From contig NZ_VRTY01000038.1 in NCBI RefSeq assembly GCF_008017455.1, positions 1 to 53,735 on the forward strand: a DNA stretch of 53,735 nucleotides, written 5' to 3'. Of the stretch, positions 44,323 through 52,616 are shown piece by piece (position 1 is the first letter of the stretch; each line of letters begins with the position of its first letter). Below the pieces are notes generated by a model. It did not search any database. It had not been told where the DNA came from and saw nothing but the letters and a program-made list of their open reading frames with translations. This DNA is from Pontibacter qinzhouensis. GTDB taxonomy: Bacteria > Bacteroidota > Bacteroidia > Cytophagales > Hymenobacteraceae. The translations under genes were made by a program, and so were the position numbers.

Positions 44323-44675
44323 GCCGCCGGAGTAGTAGATAAGCCGGTGTAAGACTCAGAAGCAATTATTCTAATAAAATAAGCCTCTAAAAGCTTCGGA
44401 GGCGATTTTTCGCCAAGGGTAAGTCTGGTAAATTAGAAGTTCTGCAGCTGTGGGCCATTTTTGTTTGTACCTCTAAAGCCACACGGCCTCTGGCTGCTTT
44501 ATAGGCTTATGCAGGCACATGCTGTCGTTGCAGTTGTATAGGTTTCTCTACAGCAATTTTGCCTGAAAAACAGGTTGTGCCGCAGTTCTATCAAAAAAAG
44601 CTATCTTTAAAGCATATTAGCCAATAACTGAGCACGGTTTTCAGGTCCGATCTTTCATCATAAAAACATCTATAT
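44323..44675. other. Spacer between xerD and MaoC gene
   Basis: 353 bp with one 57-bp dispersed repeat in reverse orientation (44364-44420). The rest has no recognised promoter, terminator or frame. Confidence 0.45.
44364..44420 (-). repeat. 57-bp dispersed intergenic repeat, copy 11
   Basis: Minus strand: starts ACCCTTGGCG, extra 5' hairpin (GGCGA/TCGCC), core GCTTTTAGAGGC, ends TTATTAGAATAATT. Exactly 57 bp. Core stem changed on both sides (GCCTC/GAGGC), a possible compensatory change. Confidence 0.85.
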
Positions 44676-45143
44676 ATGAGTATGCTTACTATCCGTAATT
44701 TTGAAGAGTTCGCGCAGCACGAAGGCGCTGAGTTGGGCGTATCAGACTACCACACCATTACGCAGCAGCAGATAAACCAGTTTGCCGATGCCACCCTCGA
44801 TCACCAGTGGATTCACCTCGATGCTGAGCGCGCCAAAACAGAGTCGCCATTTAAGAGCACCATCGCCCACGGCTACCTCACCGTATCGCTGCTGCCTTAC
44901 CTGTGGGGCAAAATTATAACTGTGGAGAACCTGAAAATGCAGGTGAACTACGAGATAGAAAGTCTGCGCTTTAAAGAGCCGGTGCTGGTAGAGAACCAGG
45001 TGCGCCTCAAAGCAAAACTGCTCTCCCTCAAGAACCTGCGCGGTATTGCCAAAGCCCAGATCGAGGTAACGCTGGAGATAAAAGACAGCAAAAAGCCAGC
45101 TTATACCGGTGTGGTTACTTTTCTGTACCACTTCAACGATTAG
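44676..45143 (+). CDS. MaoC-like hot-dog dehydratase
   Basis: 155 residues, single hot-dog fold. Signatures: SDYHTITQQQINQFADATLDHQWIHLD with the catalytic Asp/His of the hydratase motif (D-x5-H-like), SPFKSTIAHGYLTVSLLPYL, and NYEIESLRFKEPV. Members hydrate 2-enoyl-CoA or related acyl thioesters. The best-known relatives are NodN/MaoC-type and (R)-specific enoyl-CoA hydratases; the substrate is not determined. Monocistronic, flanked on both sides by copies of the 57-bp repeat in the same orientation. Confidence 0.92.
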   Translation: MSMLTIRNFEEFAQHEGAELGVSDYHTITQQQINQFADATLDHQWIHLDAERAKTESPFKSTIAHGYLTVSLLPYLWGKIITVENLKMQVNYEIESLRFKEPVLVENQVRLKAKLLSLKNLRGIAKAQIEVTLEIKDSKKPAYTGVVTFLYHFND

Positions 45144-45149
45144 GCATCA

Positions 45150-45185
45150 AATTATTTGAATGAAATTAGCCCTCTGGAGGCTCTG
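45150..45185 (-). repeat. Truncated copy of the 57-bp repeat (copy 12)
   Basis: Six bases past the MaoC stop. Minus strand: AGCCTCCAGAGGGCTAATTTC, ending ATTCAAATAATT. The 5' ACCCTTG part is missing; a Gln/Leu-like CTGCTG run takes its place. Confidence 0.6.
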
Positions 45186-45361
45186 CTGCTCCTGCTGCTG
45201 TTTTGGTGGCAGGAACAGCAGCCAACCAAGACCTCACAGTGTCTCAGGTAATAGCAGTAGTTATAATCTAATTAAAATCAAGTCGTTTTTTCTGTAATAT
45301 TAGAAACTAGTAAATAATATGCCTGAAAATCTAATGCCTGGCTTTATTGATACACTCTGCT

Positions 45362-45475
45362 CTTCCGGACTTCTCAGTCCGGAAGTTTTCTGAAGCGGAT
45401 TTCCTAATCCGCATTTATGAACATGGGGATTAGGAAATCCCCACCAGAGAGCATTCGGACTGAGAAGTCCGAATG
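45362..45475. repeat. Four-hairpin palindromic cluster
   Basis: Four perfect stem-loops with 4-base loops: CTTCCGGACT-TCTC-AGTCCGGAAG (45362-45385), GCGGATT-TCCT-AATCCGC (45395-45412), TGGGGATT-AGGA-AATCCCCA (45424-45443) and CATTCGGACT-GAGA-AGTCCGAATG (45452-45475). The loops are complementary across the centre (TCTC/GAGA and TCCT/AGGA), so the whole 114 bp is also one large palindrome. Confidence 0.9.
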
Positions 45476-45527
45476 AGCGGTGTGTTTATTAGCTCATCAG
45501 CACATTTAACCATCAGCACATTAATCA

Positions 45528-45584
45528 AATTATTCCAATCAAAAAGCCCTTCCGAAGGCAAAAATCGTCCAGAGAACCCTAGGC
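45528..45584 (-). repeat. 57-bp dispersed repeat with decayed 5' end (copy 13)
   Basis: Minus strand: core GCCTTCGGAAGGGC, ends GATTGGAATAATT. The expected ACCCTTG start reads GCCTAGG. Confidence 0.7.
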
Positions 45585-45650
45585 TTGGCGGCCTTTCAGC
45601 AGGAGCAACAAAAACATGCCGGCATGTCGTGCTAATTACCCCTGCCTTTC

Positions 45651-45658
45651 TATCTTTG
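45651..45658 (+). promoter_or_regulatory. Bacteroidota -7 element for pyrD
   Basis: TATCTTTG matches TAnnTTTG, 28 bases before the pyrD GTG. No TTTG at the right distance. Confidence 0.45.
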
Positions 45659-45686
45659 CTTACCTGAAACCAACGCCCAAGCTGCC

Positions 45687-46718
45687 GTGTACAAAACCCT
45701 GATTCGCCCGCTCCTTTTCAAAATAGATCCCGAAAAAGTTCACTACCTGATTGTGGATGTCCTGAAAACGGGGTACAAATTGCCACTTTCTAAAACGATC
45801 AGCAACAGCCTGTTCCAGGTAACGGACCCGCGGCTGGAGCGGGAGCTGTTTGGCATTAAGTTTCCGAACCCGGTCGGGCTGGCAGCAGGTTTCGATAAAG
45901 ATGCCCGGCTTATAGATGAGTTTGCCAACCTTGGCTTTGGCTTTATCGAGATCGGTACGCTTACGCCCAAGCCGCAGCCGGGCAACCCGAAGCCACGCAT
46001 TTTCAGGCTCCCTCCCGATGGAGCGCTCATAAACCGGATGGGATTTAACAATGGTGGCGTAGATGCGGCCGTAGAGCGCCTGCGCAACCGGAAGAGCAAG
46101 GTGATTGTGGGTGGCAACATCGGCAAAAACAAAGTAACGCCCAACGAAGACGCTACCTCCGACTACCTCTACTGCTTTAAGGCGCTCTACGACGTGGTCG
46201 ATTATTTTGCCGTAAACGTAAGCTCGCCCAACACACCCGACCTGCGGGCGCTGCAGGAAAAGGAACCACTAAAGCAACTGCTGCTGGCCCTGCAGGAGCA
46301 GAACAGCAAAATGCCGAAGGCAAAGCCTATTCTGCTTAAAATTGCCCCCGACCTGAACGAGGCCCAGCTCAACGACATCATAGAAATAGCCATAGAAGCA
46401 AAGCTGGCCGGCATTATCGCCACCAACACCACCATCAGCCGCGATGGACTAACCACGCCAAAAGCAACCGTAACCGACCTCGGCGCAGGCGGCCTCAGCG
46501 GAAAACCACTCACCAAACACTCCACCGAGATTATACGGTACCTGCGCCAGCACCTGCCGCCACACATAAAGCTCATAGGGGTAGGCGGCATTATGTCTGC
46601 AGACGATGCGCTCGAAAAGCTGCAGGCCGGAGCTGACCTGGTGCAGCTTTACACCGGATTTATCTACGAAGGCCCCGCCCTCATCAGCCAGATCAACAAG
46701 AAATTGCTTGCCGGATAA
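45687..46718 (+). CDS. pyrD: Dihydroorotate dehydrogenase (quinone), class 2
   Basis: 343 residues from a GTG start ([20 protein letters not shown]). Oxidises dihydroorotate to orotate, passing electrons through FMN to quinone at the membrane. Class 2 is shown by the length, the N-terminal amphipathic helical extension, [37 protein letters not shown] in parts (key: [26 protein letters not shown]), NRMGFNNGG, the catalytic serine region [12 protein letters not shown], and [25 protein letters not shown]. Works in the same pathway as pyrF (51009). Followed by ftsK 77 bases later. Confidence 0.97.
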   Translation: MYKTLIRPLLFKIDPEKVHYLIVDVLKTGYKLPLSKTISNSLFQVTDPRLERELFGIKFPNPVGLAAGFDKDARLIDEFANLGFGFIEIGTLTPKPQPGNPKPRIFRLPPDGALINRMGFNNGGVDAAVERLRNRKSKVIVGGNIGKNKVTPNEDATSDYLYCFKALYDVVDYFAVNVSSPNTPDLRALQEKEPLKQLLLALQEQNSKMPKAKPILLKIAPDLNEAQLNDIIEIAIEAKLAGIIATNTTISRDGLTTPKATVTDLGAGGLSGKPLTKHSTEIIRYLRQHLPPHIKLIGVGGIMSADDALEKLQAGADLVQLYTGFIYEGPALISQINKKLLAG

Positions 46719-46795
46719 TTTTTGAAATCATGCGTTTTTTGCTGAAAGGTTTCAACTGAAAAATTGTAAATTTGAAATCTTAACTTGTAGAGGGT

Positions 46796-49474
46796 ATGGC
46801 AAAGAACACTTACAGAAACGATGCAGTTAACGCAGGGCGGGCAAGAAATGAGGTACGAGGACGCAACGAACCACGTAAAGCTAATGTTCCTTTAGGCGCT
46901 AAACCGAAGAAGGAAAAGAAGAAGTTTTCGATTAAACTGCCAAAAATCCGACTTCCGCACTTTGAGTTTGCTTTCTTAAAAGACAGGCGGCTAAAGCTTT
47001 TTGTCGGGTTCTTCTTTCTGCTTCTCTCCGTTTTCTTTACTATCGCTTTTGTGTCGTACCTCTTCACGGGGCAAGCCGACCAGAGTGTGGTGGAATCGGT
47101 AAACGGCACCACCATGAAAGAGTCGGGGCAGGAGGCGGAGAACTGGCTCGGGCTGTTCGGGGCTTATGTGTCGCATTTGTTTATTTATGAGTGGCTGGGT
47201 ATCGGAGCCTTTTTCATTATCCCGATTACCTTCTTCACAGGTTGCCGCATTGTGTTTAAGCAGGTTACCATTTCTCTATCGCATGTGCTCAACTTCTGTT
47301 GCTTCTCCATGTTGTGGCTCAGTCTGGCGCTGGGTTATGGCGTGCTTGTTACCGATAAGGTTGATGCGCTTGGCTTTTTGGCCGGGGGCATCGGCATAGA
47401 ATCTTCCATTTGGCTTACCAGCCTCATTAATTGGGGAACCGGCCCTCTGCTGGCTTTTCTGCTGGCAGCCTTCCTTATTTTCTTCTTTAACATCACCAGC
47501 ATTAACTGGAGCAAAGTTATCATGTCTGATAACGACAAAGTGGATGTGGACAGAGGCAATGCCTCTTCGCTGGGTGATGTGCTCAACTCTAAAACACGCG
47601 GCGTAAACCAGTATGCAAACCCAACTGCCTCGCTTCATGAGCAGGAAGAGGAAGAAATGGAAGAAGAGGAACTGTTTGATGAGGAGGAGCAGTACCAGGA
47701 GGAGGAGTACGAGGAAGAAGAAGACCTGGATGAAGAGGAAGAAGCAGCCATTAACCGGGCGCTGGAAATAGAACTAAGCACCCTGAAACCGGAGCCACGG
47801 CCTGCACTGGCTAAACCAAGCGGTCCGCCAACGCTGGAGCTCGAAATAAACACGCCGCTGCCTGAGGAGCCTGAGGTACCAGTCGTGCCTTTTGTGAAGC
47901 CTGCTGCCGAACATGTAGACCTCGAAGTGGACGAAGGACCGGAGGAGGTGTTTGGTTCAGAAATGGAGAATTATGATCCGACGCTGGACCTGGCACGCTA
48001 CCAGTACCCGACCATCGATCTGTTGAACGACTATGGCGCCAACAAAATTCAGGTAACCAGCGAAGAACTCAAAGCCAATTCCGATAAGATTGTGGAGACG
48101 CTGGGCAATTACAACATCGGAATCGCCAGCATTAAAGCCACCATTGGGCCAACTGTTACGCTCTACGAAATTGTGCCGGATGCCGGCGTGCGTATCTCCA
48201 AAATTAAGAACCTGGAAGACGATATTGCCCTAAGCCTTGCCGCCCTGGGTATTCGTATTATCGCGCCGATTCCAGGTAAAGGTACTATTGGTATTGAGGT
48301 GCCGAACACCAAAAAAGAAATGGTGTCGATTAAATCCATTCTCTCTACCGAAAAGTTCATGAAGAGCGACATGGACCTGCCGATTGCTTTTGGTAAGACC
48401 ATCACGAACGAAGTGTTTATTACCGATTTAGCCAAAATGCCGCACTTGCTTATGGCAGGTGCTACGGGTCAGGGTAAGTCAGTGGGTCTGAACGCCATCC
48501 TTACCTCTTTGCTCTACAAGCGCCACCCTTCGCAGCTCAAGTTTGTGCTCGTAGACCCGAAAAAGGTGGAGCTCTCGCTGTTCAACAAAATAGAGCGGCA
48601 CTTCCTGGCTAAACTCCCCGACACCGACGAAGCCATTATTACCGACACCAAAAAGGTTGTTAACACGCTCAACTCGCTCTGTATGGAGATGGACCAGCGT
48701 TACGACCTGCTCAAAGATGCCGGCTGCCGTAACCTGAAAGAGTATAACCGCAAGTTTGTGGAGCGTAAGCTGAACCCGAAAAAAGGCCACAAGTTTATGC
48801 CCTTTATCGTGCTGGTAATAGACGAGTTAGCCGACTTGATGATGACGGCCGGAAAAGAAGTAGAAACGCCGATAGCCCGACTCGCACAGTTGGCACGTGC
48901 CATCGGTATTCACCTGGTGGTGGCTACGCAGCGGCCATCTGTTAACGTAATTACGGGTATTATTAAAGCGAACTTCCCGGCACGTATCTCCTTTAAAGTA
49001 ACCTCTAAAATCGACTCCCGCACTATTCTCGATGCCGGTGGGGCCGACCAGCTTATTGGTCAGGGCGATATGCTCTTCTCTATTGGGTCGGATATGGTGC
49101 GTATTCAGTGTGCTTTTGTGGATACACCAGAAGTAGATCGTATTTGTGATTTTATAGGGAACCAACAAGGCTACGACGATGCCTACCTGCTGCCTGAGTT
49201 TGTAGGCGATGAGAGCGGCACCGAGAAAACCGACTTCGATCCGTCGCAGCGCGATGCCATGTTCGAAGAAGCTGCCCGCATAATTGTGCAACACCAGCAG
49301 GGTAGTACCTCGCTCTTGCAACGCCGCCTGAAGCTTGGCTACAACCGCGCAGGCCGCTTAATCGACCAGTTAGAATCGGCCGGAATTGTAGGACCTTTTG
49401 AAGGTAGCAAGGCCCGGGAAGTTTTAATTACAGATGAATACAGTTTGGAACAGTTATTGAATACGATGGGTTAA
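46796..49474 (+). CDS. ftsK: DNA translocase FtsK
   Basis: 892 residues. Pumps DNA at the septum and activates XerCD. N-terminal basic cytoplasmic tail (KKEKKKFSIKLPKIRLP), four transmembrane helices at about residues 65-245, an acidic linker at about 282-325 composed mostly of Glu (EQEEEEMEEEELFDEEEQ in part), a proline-rich stretch, then the motor: alpha domain from about 400, Walker A GATGQGKSVGLNA near residue 555, Walker B LVIDELADLMM, VVATQRPSVNVITG. The C-terminal gamma winged helix (TSLLQRRLKLGYNRAGRLIDQLE) reads KOPS-like sites. lolA follows 23 bases later, an operon common in Bacteroidota. Very secure. Confidence 0.98.
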   Translation: MAKNTYRNDAVNAGRARNEVRGRNEPRKANVPLGAKPKKEKKKFSIKLPKIRLPHFEFAFLKDRRLKLFVGFFFLLLSVFFTIAFVSYLFTGQADQSVVESVNGTTMKESGQEAENWLGLFGAYVSHLFIYEWLGIGAFFIIPITFFTGCRIVFKQVTISLSHVLNFCCFSMLWLSLALGYGVLVTDKVDALGFLAGGIGIESSIWLTSLINWGTGPLLAFLLAAFLIFFFNITSINWSKVIMSDNDKVDVDRGNASSLGDVLNSKTRGVNQYANPTASLHEQEEEEMEEEELFDEEEQYQEEEYEEEEDLDEEEEAAINRALEIELSTLKPEPRPALAKPSGPPTLELEINTPLPEEPEVPVVPFVKPAAEHVDLEVDEGPEEVFGSEMENYDPTLDLARYQYPTIDLLNDYGANKIQVTSEELKANSDKIVETLGNYNIGIASIKATIGPTVTLYEIVPDAGVRISKIKNLEDDIALSLAALGIRIIAPIPGKGTIGIEVPNTKKEMVSIKSILSTEKFMKSDMDLPIAFGKTITNEVFITDLAKMPHLLMAGATGQGKSVGLNAILTSLLYKRHPSQLKFVLVDPKKVELSLFNKIERHFLAKLPDTDEAIITDTKKVVNTLNSLCMEMDQRYDLLKDAGCRNLKEYNRKFVERKLNPKKGHKFMPFIVLVIDELADLMMTAGKEVETPIARLAQLARAIGIHLVVATQRPSVNVITGIIKANFPARISFKVTSKIDSRTILDAGGADQLIGQGDMLFSIGSDMVRIQCAFVDTPEVDRICDFIGNQQGYDDAYLLPEFVGDESGTEKTDFDPSQRDAMFEEAARIIVQHQQGSTSLLQRRLKLGYNRAGRLIDQLESAGIVGPFEGSKAREVLITDEYSLEQLLNTMG

Positions 49475-49497
49475 GTAACAAAACCGAAATTTCTGTC

Positions 49498-50142
49498 ATG
49501 AAAAAATTATTCTCTGTTCTGCTGGTTGTATTAACGTTAGTGAATTTGGCGAGCGCACAGCAGGACCCACAGGCTGGCAAGATTCTGAACCAGATGAGTG
49601 CCAAGTACAAGAGCATGAAAGCCTTTAAGGCTACTTTTGCTCAGACCCTGGAAAACCCATCTTCCAAAGTAAAAGAAACGATGGAAGGCGATATACTGGT
49701 AAGCGGACCAAAATACCACCTCAGCGTTAGCGGCCAGCAAATTATAAACGATGGCAAGCTGATGTGGACTTTCCTGCAGGATGTAAATGAAGTAACCATA
49801 ACCGAAACAGATGCAGAGGCAGAAGCTATGTCGCCGAGCAAAATTTTCGATATGTATAAAAAAGGCTACAAATACTCGTATGCCGGTACCGAAGCTGAAG
49901 GTAACATAAAATACGATGTAATTGAGCTGGCCCCGGAAGACCGCAGCAACCCAATTTTTAAAGTGCGGCTTTACATTAACCAAAAAGACAGCACGCTTAA
50001 AAAATGGCAGATGTTCCGTAACAATGGCAACCGCTATACCTACGCCATCACTAACTTCCAGGCAAACCCTGAACTAGCCTCCGATGCTTTCACGTTTAAC
50101 AAGGCAAAGCATAAAGGAGTAACTGTAGTAGACTTAAGATAA
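49498..50142 (+). CDS. lolA: Outer-membrane lipoprotein carrier protein LolA
   Basis: 214 residues. Carries lipoproteins across the periplasm. Signal peptide I KKLFSVLLVVLTLVNLASAQQ, cleaved near residue 20. The mature part is the LolA half-barrel with QDPQAGKILNQMSAKYKSMKAF (residues 22-43), FKATFAQTLENP, a GDILVSGPKYHLSVSGQQIINDGKLMWTF pattern (key: GDILVSGPKYHL, DGKLMWTFL) and MFDMYKKGYKYSY-like segment. It is in an operon with ftsK and acts on lipoproteins made with Lgt. A strong terminator follows. Confidence 0.95.
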   Translation: MKKLFSVLLVVLTLVNLASAQQDPQAGKILNQMSAKYKSMKAFKATFAQTLENPSSKVKETMEGDILVSGPKYHLSVSGQQIINDGKLMWTFLQDVNEVTITETDAEAEAMSPSKIFDMYKKGYKYSYAGTEAEGNIKYDVIELAPEDRSNPIFKVRLYINQKDSTLKKWQMFRNNGNRYTYAITNFQANPELASDAFTFNKAKHKGVTVVDLR

Positions 50143-50160
50143 GCTTTTAACAAGTACATA

Positions 50161-50202
50161 AACAGGAAAGGCTGCCCCATGTGAGGCAGCCTTTCCTGTT
50201 TT
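50161..50202 (+). terminator. Terminator after lolA
   Basis: 16-bp perfect stem (AACAGGAAAGGCTGCC with its complement), 8-base loop, then TTTT. Confidence 0.9.
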
Positions 50203-50213
50203 AAGACCTTACA

Positions 50214-50271
50214 GCCCTTGACCCTTTTAAGCCATAAAAGCCTTTGGAAGGATGTTTTCCTTAGAATAATT
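50214..50271 (+). repeat. 58-bp dispersed intergenic repeat, copy 14
   Basis: Starts GCCCTTGACCC (first base changed), core GCCTTTGGAAGG, ends TTTTCCTTAGAATAATT. Confidence 0.88.
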
Positions 50272-50369
50272 AGTGCTGCTTGTTAGTTGTTGACTGTTAA
50301 ATGGGTGAATTATTTTAAAGAGTAAATTGGAGGGGCAGCAAGCATAAACGGGTAAATTATGTTAAGTGG

Positions 50370-50426
50370 ACCCTCGACCTACCTTAGCTGAAATTCCTTT
50401 GGAAGAGCGTTTTCATTAGAATAATT
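50370..50426 (+). repeat. 57-bp dispersed intergenic repeat, copy 15
   Basis: Starts ACCCTCGACC, core TTCCTTTGGAAG, ends TTTTCATTAGAATAATT. Confidence 0.88.
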
Positions 50427-50459
50427 ACATCTCCATTCAACACAGCTTACTTGCATGTG

Positions 50460-50846
50460 CTATTCTATGGTGATGGTGCGTGTTACGTACTGGTCTTGCG
50501 CCTGCCAGAACCGGAAGGTGTAAGTGCCCTTGATGGTAGGGATAAAGGTGTAGTTCGCTTTTCGGGTTGGCATATCCATGGTGCAGGCTTCTCCAACGTA
50601 CACCGGATGCACAGCAATAGTGAAGGTGTTGCCTGAACGGGATTCAGAAAATTCGCCAAAACGACCGCAACCATTATTCACGGTAAAAAAAACCTCTATC
50701 GTAACAGGCTCGCCTAGTGAAGCACGTTCCGGCATAGTAAACTGCGTAACAGGAGCTGGCGTTGTGGCAGGCAGAATCACTTCGTCTTCAGAACACTGAA
50801 AGGCAGAAAAAAGAAGCAATACAAAAATCCATCGGATAGGTTTCAT
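50460..50846 (-). CDS. Hypothetical surface-type lipoprotein
   Basis: 128 residues. Signal peptide II: PIRWIFVLLLFSAFQC with Cys near residue 18, followed by SEDE, an acidic run after the cysteine like the surface-export signal of Bacteroidota lipoproteins. The mature domain is beta-rich: PERASLGEPVTIEVFFTVNNGCGRFG, NTFTIAVHPVYVGEACTM, YTFIPTIKGTYTFRFW. Two cysteines (in NNGCGRF and GEACTM) could form a disulfide. It resembles small immunoglobulin-like or GldM-type beta domains; no family can be named. Alone between lolA and pyrF on the opposite strand. Confidence 0.82.
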   Translation of the reverse strand: MKPIRWIFVLLLFSAFQCSEDEVILPATTPAPVTQFTMPERASLGEPVTIEVFFTVNNGCGRFGEFSESRSGNTFTIAVHPVYVGEACTMDMPTRKANYTFIPTIKGTYTFRFWQAQDQYVTRTITIE

Positions 50847-50953
50847 AGTTTTATGGGATCTGGTTCATTAAGAAGAGCCAGTTGCCACGGTAGTAGTTGC
50901 ACGGCATCTTAAAAATAATAGGACCCGGAGGCAAAGCTTCTGCTTTAAAACTT

Positions 50954-50982
50954 TTTGGGGCAAGCCTAAACATGTAAATTTG
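50954..50982 (+). promoter_or_regulatory. Probable Bacteroidota promoter for pyrF
   Basis: TTTG, 17 bases, TAAATTTG, with the -7 box 27 bases before the pyrF ATG. The spacing is shorter than the usual 19-21. Confidence 0.5.
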
Positions 50983-51008
50983 CCAACCGATACTAACCTT
51001 TGCAGCGC

Positions 51009-51830
51009 ATGACTAGAGCCCAGTTATTTGAACAGATTCTTCAGAAAAAGTCGTACTTGTGTGTAGGGCTCGATACTGACCCCGAAAAACTGCCAGAGCA
51101 CCTGCTTGATACCGAAGATCCTGTTTTTGAGTTTAACCGCCAGATAATTGATGCCACCGCCGACCTGTGTGTGGCCTATAAACCGAACATCGCCTTTTAT
51201 GAGGCACAGGGACCGGTAGGCTGGATGAGCCTTTCTAAAACGCTGCAGCACATTCCTGACAACATCTTCACCATTGCAGATGCTAAGCGCGGAGACATCG
51301 GGAACACCTCTGAGCTTTATGCACGTGCCTTCTTCGATACCATGTCTTTCGATTCTATTACCGTGGCACCGTATATGGGCTCCGATTCTGTAACGCCTTT
51401 TCTGCGGAAAGAAGGGAAATGGGTGATCCTGCTTGCCCTCACCTCCAACCCCGGCAGCCAGGATTTCCAGATGCTCCCGCTAAAGAACGGAGAACCGGAG
51501 TACTTGTTCGAGCAGGTGCTGAAAACCAGCGCCACCTGGGCAACACCAGACAATATGATGTATGTAGTAGGTGCCACCCGTGCCGATTTTGTAGAACGCG
51601 TGCGTGCCATCGTACCCGATAGTTTTCTGCTCGTACCGGGTGTAGGTGCACAGGGAGGTAGCCTGGAAGACATTTCGCGTCTGGGCATGAACAAAGAGTG
51701 TGGGCTGCTGGTAAACTCCACCCGCGCTATTATCTATGCCTCCTCCGGCCGCGACTTCGCCGAAAAAGCCCGTGAAGCCGCCCTGGAAGTGCAGCAGGAA
51801 ATGGCGCAGTACCTGGAGAAGTTCCTGTAG
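51009..51830 (+). CDS. pyrF: Orotidine 5'-phosphate decarboxylase, type 2
   Basis: Last step of UMP synthesis. 273 residues from the ATG at 51009 (a TTG three codons earlier is in frame). The length and sequence are of the longer type 2 group, not E. coli-like. Signatures: [30 protein letters not shown], the catalytic [44 protein letters not shown], and the phosphate-binding [13 protein letters not shown] and [10 protein letters not shown]. Works with pyrD (45687) and needs PRPP from prs for its substrate. Downstream lies the decayed toxin-antitoxin pair. Confidence 0.97.
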   Translation: MTRAQLFEQILQKKSYLCVGLDTDPEKLPEHLLDTEDPVFEFNRQIIDATADLCVAYKPNIAFYEAQGPVGWMSLSKTLQHIPDNIFTIADAKRGDIGNTSELYARAFFDTMSFDSITVAPYMGSDSVTPFLRKEGKWVILLALTSNPGSQDFQMLPLKNGEPEYLFEQVLKTSATWATPDNMMYVVGATRADFVERVRAIVPDSFLLVPGVGAQGGSLEDISRLGMNKECGLLVNSTRAIIYASSGRDFAEKAREAALEVQQEMAQYLEKFL

Positions 51831-51929
51831 GAGTGGAGGTTGTTGTTTAATCCTACTCTGTTTTATGAAGGATTTTAGCTTGAACCGGGAATAAGATATT
51901 CCGTTTATTTGAATATCAGAAATAAAGAA

Positions 51930-52125
51930 ATGGAAGCAGAAGATATCAAAAATGAAATTCAAAAGGTTATAGATCAGGTAGGTACCTGAAGCTCAGCTAG
52001 ACGATATGCTCCTTTATCTGAAGGAGTTTCAGGTAAAAGACAAAGGGCATAATAATGTAAACCAGCACCTTAAGAAGATATTAGAAGAAAATAAAGAGTT
52101 GTTAAAAAAAAGGTTTGCTCAATGA
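51930..52125 (+). pseudogene. Frameshifted antitoxin of a Doc-type pair
   Basis: The ATG frame reads MEAEDIKNEIQKVIDQV and stops after two more codons. Removing one copy of the tandem GGTA at about 51976-51983 restores a frame PEAQLDDMLLYLKEFQV, continuing to KKRFAQ and a TGA at 52123-52125. The restored protein would have about 63 residues, a small charged helical protein typical of antitoxins preceding Doc toxins in Bacteroidota. The stop overlaps the Doc start as ATGA, as in coupled toxin-antitoxin operons. A database family was not checked, so the antitoxin role is inferred from position. Confidence 0.75.
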
Positions 52126-52504
52126 TCACGGTTAAAGTGGTTGAGGAAATACATAATCTTCTTATTGATTAGTTTGGAGGTGCACAAAGCATAAGAGATT
52201 TTGGTGCGTTAGATGCTGCCTTGAAAAGGCCTTACGCAACTTTTAATAAAATGGAGCTGTACCCTGCTTCCATTGGAAAAGCTGTTGCAATCATTTAAAG
52301 CATTCTTACTAAATCATCCAGTTTATTGACGGAAATAGAAGAACAGGATATGTATTAATGAGACTCCTTCTATTACAAGACAATCAGGATATAGTAGCTG
52401 ATCAGGATCAAAAATTTAATTTCGTGATATCTATTGCAAAAGGCGAGCTTTCTATAGAGTGTATAACAGAATGGATAAGGGCAAGGGCAAAGAAGATCCA
52501 ATAA
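52122..52504 (+). pseudogene. Decayed Doc (death-on-curing, Fic-fold) toxin gene
   Basis: The translated path shows the Doc family pattern: VEEIHNLLID, stop, FGGAQSIRDFGALDAALKRP, YATFNKMELYP, KAVAII, stop, SIL, then NH P FIDGNRRTGY, the Fic AMPylation/kinase motif (HPFIDGNRR), VLMRLLLLQD, and an ending ITEWIRARAKKIQ. Four lesions: TAG at 52170, TAA at 52296 (a Tyr codon in relatives), and two shifts near 52309-52313 and 52321 (an extra G inside HPF). The active site is otherwise intact, so decay is recent. Doc kinases inactivate EF-Tu. No intact antitoxin exists nearby. Confidence 0.88.
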
Positions 52505-52616
52505 GTCCCTAAACATTTTTTCTAAAGAAATTTGAAAGACATCTGCCCATAACTTCCATTTCCACTTTTCCGTCTTTTGCTGTATTATTAACTACACAAT
52601 TTGCACCTGCTACAGC

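Larger units (their letters stand above)
45144..45686. other. Spacer between MaoC gene and pyrD, repeat-rich
   Basis: 543 bp with a truncated dispersed repeat (45150-45185), a four-hairpin palindromic cluster (45362-45475), a second, partly decayed dispersed repeat (45528-45584) and a -7 box for pyrD (45651-45658). Confidence 0.6.
50143..50459. other. Spacer between lolA and lipoprotein gene
   Basis: 317 bp between convergent genes with the lolA terminator (50161-50202) and two complete dispersed repeats in direct orientation (50214-50271 and 50370-50426), 98 bases apart. Confidence 0.6.
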
